From positions 1 through 64,000 of the forward strand of contig CAYOUJ010000003.1 in NCBI GenBank assembly GCA_964407165.1: DNA of 64,000 bases, given 5' to 3'. This document shows, piece by piece, positions 59,086 to 64,000 of this stretch. The notes under the pieces are model-generated. The model was not told where the DNA came from, did no database searches, and saw only the letters and a list, made by a program, of their open reading frames with translations. Made by a program: the position numbers and the translations under genes. Each line of letters starts with the position of its first letter. The stretch's first letter is position 1. The DNA is from CAZPKH01 sp964407165. GTDB lineage: Bacteria; Bacteroidota; Bacteroidia; Bacteroidales; Muribaculaceae.

Positions 59086-59206
59086 AAATTATATTCGATA
59101 AATAGTTACTCTTTTTTCTAAATTTTCGCTAAAACATATAAATGTTTATGTGCAAGCGTTAAATAAATGTTAAAATTGGGGGGTAATTTTTTAGGAATTA
59201 TTGCTG

Positions 59207-59279
59207 TAACTTTGGGGTGCCGAAAGCGTGACAACGCTTGCCCGCTTACCTCGCAAGCAGTTGTCAGACAAGCGCTTTC
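59207..59279 (+). promoter_or_regulatory. Promoter and 5' leader hairpin of the CotH-family gene
   Basis: TAACTTTG at 59207-59214 predicts a start near 59221. The next 58 nt fold as GAAAGCG/CGCTTTC, TGACAAC/GTTGTCA and GCTTG/CAAGC with small bulges (59222-59279), so the mRNA would begin with a long stem. The ATG follows 13 nt later. Confidence 0.65.
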
Positions 59280-59292
59280 CATCTAATACACA

Positions 59293-60699
59293 ATGTTTTC
59301 CATACTGTTACCAACCAAAAGACTCAAGACCATTCTGGCTATTACACTCATTGTAACAACCCCTCTGGCAATGCGCGCCGACAACCCTGCGGCGCCAACG
59401 GGAACCCTCCCTGTGCTATACATCAACACCGATGACGGCGCTCCAATAGTATCCAAAACGGAGTACGTCAACGGCACCTATTGGCTTGACGCCATGGACA
59501 TTCCCGGCATCGAGGGCATAGGCAGCCAATCCGTTCCCCTCGACTTGCAAATAAAAGGCCGTGGACACTCGTCATGGAAAGGTGTCAAGAAGCCCTACAA
59601 AATCAAGTTGGGCAAAAAGCAAGCGATACTCGATATGCCCGGTAACAAGCATTGGGCGCTGCTCACCGTCTCGAGTTATACACTCGCCGGTTTCGAGCTG
59701 GACACGCTCATAGGAATGGACTGGACGCCGGCGTTGCAACCCGTCGAACTGGTGTTAAACGGCAGGTATGACGGCCTATACTGGCTCACCGAGACAGTCC
59801 GTATCGACACGGAGAGAGTGGATATTTGGCAGCAACCCGACCTCAACACCGACTGCACTACCGTATCGGGAGGATGGTTGGTAGAAGTTGACAATTATCA
59901 CGACGACTGCCAGATAACCGTTCCGGAGTGCTCTAAATGGGCGCTCACTCTCCGCTACCACTCACCCGAGCGACTCTCCAACGAGCAACTATCCTGGCTA
60001 ACCGACGAGTTCAATGCAATCAACCAAGCGGTTTATTCAGAGGACAAAGGCTCAACGGATTGGGAGGATTATTTAGATGTCGAGAGCATGGCAAAATTTT
60101 TCATTGTGCAGGAGGTGCTAGACAATCCCGACGGCTTCCATGGGAGTTTCTATCTGCACAAGGATGCCGGTACAGAAAGCAAATGGATTGCAGGACCGCT
60201 GTGGGATCTGACATCATACCATCGTGAGAAGACGGACTATACCTTCCGCATGCCTGTCCACTACACCATCACGCCACATTGGATAGGTCAGTTGATACAA
60301 TATCCCGACTTCTGCAAAGCCGTTGCCGATGAATGGGAAAAGTTATACCCCTCGCAGGTTGAGCCGCTTATGAATTACATTGAAGATGTTATGGTGCCTC
60401 TGGCGGAGGCAGAGAAGGCAAACAGCGCCCGTTGGCCGACGCTGCCTTACGCGCCCACGGAAGTTACTATTGAGACCACCAAGAACGTGCTCAGAGCCAA
60501 CATGGAATGGTTTGACAAGCATCTGCCGACCACGTCCGGAATGGTCGCCAACATCTCAGCCGAAATTCCGGTAAATTCATTCGACGTCTATAACATGCAA
60601 GGCATCAAGATAAAAGAAGCCGACACACTTGACGACGCCCTGCGTGGGCTTGCTCCCGGATACTATATTATTAACCGGCGCGTCTACCGGATTTGGTAG
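59293..60699 (+). CDS. Secreted CotH-family (spore-coat kinase-like) protein with T9SS-like tail
   Basis: This 468-aa protein has an N-terminal hydrophobic signal (ILAITLIVTTPLAMRAD) and the CotH domain. Key segments are LDLQIKGRGHSSWKGVKKPY, KIKLGKKQAILDMPGNKHWA, a GRYDGLYWLTETVRID strand and the acidic WIAGPLWDLTSYH segment. CotH proteins are atypical protein kinases in spore coats, and secreted homologs are common in Bacteroidetes with unknown targets. The last 45 residues (VNSFDVYNMQGIKIKEADT to GYYIINRRVYRIW) resemble a sorting tail. It precedes the C25-propeptide-like gene by 28 nt, so the two probably form an operon. The base composition is lower in GC than its neighbours. Confidence 0.85.
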   Translation: MFSILLPTKRLKTILAITLIVTTPLAMRADNPAAPTGTLPVLYINTDDGAPIVSKTEYVNGTYWLDAMDIPGIEGIGSQSVPLDLQIKGRGHSSWKGVKKPYKIKLGKKQAILDMPGNKHWALLTVSSYTLAGFELDTLIGMDWTPALQPVELVLNGRYDGLYWLTETVRIDTERVDIWQQPDLNTDCTTVSGGWLVEVDNYHDDCQITVPECSKWALTLRYHSPERLSNEQLSWLTDEFNAINQAVYSEDKGSTDWEDYLDVESMAKFFIVQEVLDNPDGFHGSFYLHKDAGTESKWIAGPLWDLTSYHREKTDYTFRMPVHYTITPHWIGQLIQYPDFCKAVADEWEKLYPSQVEPLMNYIEDVMVPLAEAEKANSARWPTLPYAPTEVTIETTKNVLRANMEWFDKHLPTTSGMVANISAEIPVNSFDVYNMQGIKIKEADTLDDALRGLAPGYYIINRRVYRIW

Positions 60700-60727
60700 G
60701 TTCGCAACTAAATCGTAATTTTACGGC

Positions 60728-61480
60728 ATGAAAAAGACTATTGTTTTGTTGATGATGGCGGCCACATGTACGATGATAGCCGCACAAGAGACAGACTCAC
60801 AGGAGCGTTTCCTGGACTACACCTCGGGAGAGTTCTTCACCGGTGAGACCACAAACCGTGAACTGTGGCCAGAGTGGTACGGCTATCCTGACGACGAGGG
60901 CATCACGGTGGAGTGGAACATACGCTACGCTATAGTGGAGGACAGTCCCTATTATAACGGGTGCGTGCGCTGGTGCATCCCGGAGTTCAACGTACTCGAC
61001 ATGGAGGGGAAGCCGGAGATTGCCTTTCATGGGCACTATTACGAACTGCCCGCAGGCTACAAGAGCGTCTCGATCTCGCTCCTCGAGGCTGAATACAAGG
61101 ATTTCAACTATGAGCTTCAGCCTGCGTTGCCTCCTGTTTTAGACTGGGAGCCGCAGCGTTTTGTGGATATAGTGCCATACACTGGTTTCTATCCTGCCGA
61201 AACGCAGGAGGTAAGTGACATTGCGATTTACCGCGGCATATATTCAGCGTTGGTGGTAACGCAGCCTGTGCAATATGATTACCAAAACCATATAGTCCGC
61301 GCTTACACTCACCTGAAGTATCGCATAGACTACAAAGAGGAATCGGGCATCGAAGGTTTCAATGCCGACGACACACAGGCCAAGTATTACAATCTTCAGG
61401 GTATTCGCATTGCCGAGCCTCAGCCGGGAGAGCTATACATTGAACGCCGCGGCAACGTAGCCCGTAAAATCCGTTGGTAG
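60728..61480 (+). CDS. Secreted protein resembling a C25-peptidase propeptide, with sorting-like tail
   Basis: This 250-aa protein has a signal peptide (LLMMAATCTMIAAQE). Residues of about 90-215 resemble the propeptide domain of gingipain-type (C25) peptidases: GYKSVSISLLEAEYKDFNYE, VPYTGFYPAETQEVSDIAIY and VVTQPVQYDYQNHIVRAYTH. No peptidase domain follows. The end, AKYYNLQGIRIAEPQPGELY to GNVARKIRW, is a T9SS-like tail. A free-standing propeptide could act as a protease inhibitor or a surface protein. It follows the CotH gene and shares its lower GC. Its stop directly abuts the convergent trmN6 stop. Confidence 0.65.
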   Translation: MKKTIVLLMMAATCTMIAAQETDSQERFLDYTSGEFFTGETTNRELWPEWYGYPDDEGITVEWNIRYAIVEDSPYYNGCVRWCIPEFNVLDMEGKPEIAFHGHYYELPAGYKSVSISLLEAEYKDFNYELQPALPPVLDWEPQRFVDIVPYTGFYPAETQEVSDIAIYRGIYSALVVTQPVQYDYQNHIVRAYTHLKYRIDYKEESGIEGFNADDTQAKYYNLQGIRIAEPQPGELYIERRGNVARKIRW

Positions 61481-62170
61481 TCAGCGGATGTAGAAGGGGG
61501 CGACTAAGTCTTGGTAGGCGGGGGAGCCGATGAGGAGGGAGTCGCGTCGGGTCATTACGGGCCTGCGGCCGACGAGCCAGAGCTGACGGCGCGGGGGTTT
61601 GCCCGGGGCTGTTATGACTGTTGTGAGCCGCTCGACGCACAGCCGGGCCATGGTGACCATAGTGTCGATGTCGGCCTCGCGGTCGGCCGGGGCGATGAAC
61701 GCCATCCGCCCGTCGGGGGCGAGGAGCCACGCGGCGAGCTGCACGAGCGTCTCGATGGTGAGCGTGCCCTCGTGGCGCGCGGCGTTGCGGCGACAGTCGG
61801 GGGCGGCTAACCCTGTGGTGAAGAAGGGGGGATTGCTGATGATAAGGTCTTGCTCGCCAAGTATTTCGCGCACGTCCATGACGTCGGCGCACATAATGGC
61901 CACGCGGTCGGCCCAGGGCGAGGCGAGCACGTTGATGTGCGCCTCCTCCGAGGCCGCCATGTCTATCTCCACGCCCACCACGTGTGCCTCGGGTGCCCGC
62001 TGGGCTATCATCAGGGATATAAGGCCGGTGCCGGCGCCCACGTCGAGCACGCGGCGCGCGCCGTCGACAGGCGCCCACGCTCCGACAAGCACTCCGTCGG
62101 TGCCTACCTTCATGGCGCTACGTTTCTGATATATAGCGAATTGCTTGAATTCAAAAGTATTTTCTCCCAT
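61481..62170 (-). CDS. trmN6: tRNA1(Val) (adenine-37-N6)-methyltransferase-like protein
   Basis: This 229-aa class I SAM-dependent methyltransferase opens with FKQFAIYQKRSAMKVGTDGVL and has SAM motif I VLDVGAGTGLISLMIAQR. It carries the adenine-N6 motif IISNPPFF near residue 122. These are the features of the YfiC/TrmN6 group that methylates A37 of tRNA-Val. It starts 69 nt from the divergent engB gene. Its stop codon is immediately adjacent to that of the upstream plus-strand gene. Confidence 0.9.
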   Translation of the reverse strand: MGENTFEFKQFAIYQKRSAMKVGTDGVLVGAWAPVDGARRVLDVGAGTGLISLMIAQRAPEAHVVGVEIDMAASEEAHINVLASPWADRVAIMCADVMDVREILGEQDLIISNPPFFTTGLAAPDCRRNAARHEGTLTIETLVQLAAWLLAPDGRMAFIAPADREADIDTMVTMARLCVERLTTVITAPGKPPRRQLWLVGRRPVMTRRDSLLIGSPAYQDLVAPFYIR

Positions 62171-62239
62171 TTTTGCCCTGCAAATTTAACAATTTTCGCT
62201 ACATTTGCGTTAATAATAAGAGAGAAATAAGTAGAAGAG

Positions 62240-62866
62240 ATGATAATCAACACCGCACGTTTCGAAATAAGCAACACCGACGTCCGGAAGTGCCCGGCCG
62301 GGCAGCGCCACGAGTACGCCTTCATCGGCCGCTCCAACGTGGGCAAGTCGTCGCTCATCAACATGCTCACGCGCCACAAGGGGCTGGCCAAGACCTCGGC
62401 CACCCCCGGCAAGACCATGCTAATCAACCACTTCCTGGTCAACGACTCGTGGTACATAGTCGACCTGCCCGGCTACGGCTACGCGCGGCGCGGCAAGGAG
62501 AGCCGCGAGGAGCTGCGGCAGATTATCGAGAGCTACATACTCTACCGGGAGCAGATGACCAACCTGTTCCTGCTCATCGACATACGCCACGCCCCCCAGA
62601 AGATCGACCTGGAGTTTATGGAGTGGCTGGGGGAGAACGGGGTGCCGTTCAGCATTGTGTTCACCAAGGCTGACAAGGAGGGTCCCGTGGCCGGCCAGCA
62701 GAAAGTGGCCGACTACTGCGCCAAGCTGCTCGAGACGTGGGAGGAGCTGCCACCCGTGTTCGTCACCTCATCGACCGACTCGCGCGGCCGCGACGCCCTT
62801 CTCGACTACATCGAGGAGATGAACCGCCTCCCCCTCGCCCCCGCCGAGCCTGAAAACGCCAAATAA
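62240..62866 (+). CDS. engB: Ribosome biogenesis GTP-binding protein YsxC/EngB
   Basis: This 208-aa GTPase has G1 GRSNVGKSSLIN, G3 DLPGYGYA, G4 TKAD and G5 TSSTDSRG motifs. The switch segment KTSATPGKTMLINHFLV is typical of EngB. It acts in late assembly of the 50S ribosomal subunit. The length is typical. A hairpin CTTGTGGGGC-TTT-GCCCCACAAG (62879-62901) follows 12 nt after the stop. Confidence 0.95.
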   Translation: MIINTARFEISNTDVRKCPAGQRHEYAFIGRSNVGKSSLINMLTRHKGLAKTSATPGKTMLINHFLVNDSWYIVDLPGYGYARRGKESREELRQIIESYILYREQMTNLFLLIDIRHAPQKIDLEFMEWLGENGVPFSIVFTKADKEGPVAGQQKVADYCAKLLETWEELPPVFVTSSTDSRGRDALLDYIEEMNRLPLAPAEPENAK

Positions 62867-62878
62867 CCGATTACCGTG

Positions 62879-62901
62879 CTTGTGGGGCTTTGCCCCACAA
62901 G
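62879..62901 (+). terminator. Hairpin after engB
   Basis: A perfect 10-bp stem with a 3-nt loop but no T-tract. It could also act on the leader of the next small gene. Confidence 0.6.
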
Positions 62902-62926
62902 TCTAACCCATAAAACCCTCATAACC

Positions 62927-63079
62927 ATGGACAAAAATTCCAAGATAAAGGACGCCGGCAAGTACCCCGGCATAGCCGTCGACGTCGCCGACGACGAGAA
63001 GACCCCCAAGGACGTTGACAAGACCCAGCCCGAGCGGCTCAACAACAACCCCCGCGACCACGTCTTCAACTACAAGTGA
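62927..63079 (+). CDS. Small hydrophilic protein (50 aa)
   Basis: It is highly charged (MDKNSKIKDAGKYPGIAVDV start; rich in Asp, Lys and Pro; ends HVFNYK) and probably disordered, with no signal or membrane segment. The ATG at 62927 is favoured because the upstream part of the frame crosses the post-engB hairpin. Codon use is like that of its neighbours. The function is unknown, and it is probably co-transcribed with engB. Confidence 0.55.
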   Translation: MDKNSKIKDAGKYPGIAVDVADDEKTPKDVDKTQPERLNNNPRDHVFNYK

Positions 63080-63082
63080 TGA

Positions 63083-63193
63083 GTGATTAGTGGTTAGTGA
63101 TTAGTGGTTAGTGATTAGCGATTAGTGATTAGCTAAATGCCTCACGGGCAGGCCACTCTCACAACTAATAACTAATAACTAATCACTAATCAC
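63083..63193. terminator. Long word-repeat hairpin (GATTAGTGATTAGTG)
   Basis: The left arm (63083-63132) repeats GTGATTAGTG(G)TTA and the right arm (63166-63193) repeats ACTAATAACTAATCACTAATC. Together they form a long stem with many possible registers. It begins a few bases after the 50-aa gene stop and ends just before the relA/spoT promoter. Confidence 0.6.
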
Positions 63194-63204
63194 TGAAATT
63201 TTTG

Positions 63205-63212
63205 TATCTTTG
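63205..63212 (+). promoter_or_regulatory. Promoter -7 element of the RelA/SpoT gene
   Basis: TATCTTTG lies 22 nt upstream of the ATG at 63234, giving a leader of about 15 nt. Confidence 0.65.
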
Positions 63213-63233
63213 CCAATCAAAACGTCATAGCCT

Positions 63234-64000
63234 ATGGAGGAAGGATATTTCAACGCCGCCGAGCGCCAGCAAATGCCTGCGCTGATGGTGCGCTTCGTGC
63301 GCACAGTCCGCCCCGCCATGTCATACGACGACCTCCAGGCCCTGCGCCGCGTGCTCGCCGAGGGCGTGCGCGGCGGCCTTATGCCCCGCTCACCCTACGG
63401 CATCAACCCACTGATACACAACGTCAAGACAGCCATCTCCATCAGCGAGGAGCTGGGCGCCGAGCGCCACATAGTCGCCGCCATCATGCTCCGCGACCTC
63501 TGCCGCGACGAGCACCTGACGCTCGCCGACATCGAGGCCGACTGGGGGCCCGACACGGCGCGCCTGATTAAGGGGCTGCTCAAGGTGCAGACCCTCTACA
63601 GCCGCCAAGCGGCCGTCATGAGCGAGAACTTCCGCAACCTCCTGCTCACCTTTGCCGAGGATATTCGCGTGATTATCATAATGATAGTCGACCGCCTCGT
63701 GCTCATGCAGGCCATCAACCACCACCCCGACGAGAAGTATGTCTCGGAGGTAGCCTTCGAGGCAAACTACCTCTACGCCCCCCTGGCTCACCGCCTCGGC
63801 CTCTACCACATCAAGAGCATACTCGAGGACCTCTCGCTCAAATACACCAACCGCCCCATCTTCACCCGCATCGCCCGCGACCTCAACGCCACCAAGCGCA
63901 AGCGCGACGCCTACATAGCCGACTTCATAGCCCCTGTCAAACAGAAGCTTGAGGAGGCCGGGCTGAAGTTTGACATCAAAGGCCGCACAAAGTCGATAAG
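63234..64000 (+). CDS. RelA/SpoT family (p)ppGpp synthetase/hydrolase, 5' part (truncated by window end)
   Basis: The 255 visible residues cover the N-terminal HD-hydrolase region and its junction to the synthetase domain of a long RSH protein (EKYVSEVAFEANYLYAPLAHRLGLYHIK; the text ends at FDIKGRTKSI, the start of the synthetase region). The first His (LIHNV) is kept. The HD pair, normally LLHD(V/L), reads IMLRDL, and the following ED-type motif reads CRDE. The hydrolase site therefore looks inactive, and the protein would be a RelA-like synthetase. The start ATG follows a good promoter. The rest of the gene lies beyond 64000. Confidence 0.88.
   Translation, partial: MEEGYFNAAERQQMPALMVRFVRTVRPAMSYDDLQALRRVLAEGVRGGLMPRSPYGINPLIHNVKTAISISEELGAERHIVAAIMLRDLCRDEHLTLADIEADWGPDTARLIKGLLKVQTLYSRQAAVMSENFRNLLLTFAEDIRVIIIMIVDRLVLMQAINHHPDEKYVSEVAFEANYLYAPLAHRLGLYHIKSILEDLSLKYTNRPIFTRIARDLNATKRKRDAYIADFIAPVKQKLEEAGLKFDIKGRTKSI

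Larger units (their letters stand above)
58585..59292. other. 708-nt repeat-filled intergenic region
   Basis: No gene is seen. In order the region holds CGAATTA-word sequence (58612-58650), the second MITE-like copy (58685-58862), a composite palindrome (58864-59085), an AT-rich stretch, and a -7 promoter box TAACTTTG (59207-59214). Last is a structured leader hairpin (59222-59279) directly before the CotH gene. Confidence 0.75.

Overview
The window looks like a chromosome segment from a GC-rich member of the Bacteroidales. A Muribaculaceae-like gut or host-associated anaerobe is my best guess, inferred from gene content only. Supporting signs are Bacteroidetes promoters (TAnnTTTG -7 boxes, often with TTTG about 20 nt upstream), families largely confined to the phylum (DUF4835/PorD, the DUF5103 type IX secretion plug protein, DUF6377, DUF3109, DUF2723, an SDR-type threonine dehydrogenase) and secreted proteins ending in type IX secretion (T9SS)-like tails. 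I found no tRNA, rRNA, CRISPR array, transposase or phage gene. The genes are mostly core or lineage-specific; the unusual material is in the spacers.

Layout. 0.3-3.6 kb: exbB-exbD-exbD-tonB energy-transduction operon (minus). 4-10 kb: L,D-transpeptidase lipoprotein, flippase-like membrane protein, PepSY-like protein and a large secreted alpha-amylase with two starch-binding modules. 10-13 kb: DUF3109, T9SS plug protein and uracil-DNA glycosylase. 13-19 kb: exported enzymes (M16 peptidase, endonuclease I, carboxymuconolactone decarboxylase-cupin). 19-26.5 kb: NatAB-type ABC exporter, queG, polysaccharide deacetylase and a 12-TM-class DUF2723 protein. 26.8-33 kb: complete RND efflux operon, then an LpxA-like acyltransferase. 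34-46 kb: exonuclease, WG-repeat membrane protein, DJ-1 protein, M1 aminopeptidase, YgjP-like hydrolase, small membrane proteins, a membrane protein/winged-helix regulator pair with evident operators, a DUF6377 regulator and an EamA transporter. 46-48 kb: thioredoxin-like/outer-membrane pair and a structured RNA locus. 48-58.6 kb: helicase, threonine dehydrogenase, murI, dnaN, exonuclease, coaBC, porD, recN, rlmB. 59-64 kb: CotH-family protein, C25-propeptide-like protein, trmN6, engB, a 50-aa protein and the 5' part of a RelA/SpoT gene cut by the window end.

Spacers. (1) Two palindromes of about 200-220 bp are built from nested hairpin modules in mirrored order, and a half copy lies at the window start. 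(2) A 179-bp MITE-like element with perfect 21-bp terminal inverted repeats has a diverged second copy and a solo end. (3) A 98-bp promoter/leader is duplicated around a membrane-protein/regulator pair. (4) A 40-bp tandem array is bounded by 19-bp inverted repeats. (5) Many intergenic hairpins are built from short repeated words, each with its own word. (6) Two promoter-to-hairpin intervals lack a gene and may be RNAs.

How the genes work together. TonB/ExbBD powers outer-membrane uptake. T9SS parts (plug protein, PorD) would export cargo with C-terminal sorting motifs: the amylase, the nuclease, the CotH protein, the C25-propeptide-like protein and a 107-aa protein. The RND pump, L,D-transpeptidase, deacetylase and LpxA-like protein serve the envelope. 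The 50.9-58.6 kb block holds replication, repair, CoA and rRNA-modification functions. All functional assignments rest on motif recognition by eye; no database search was run.
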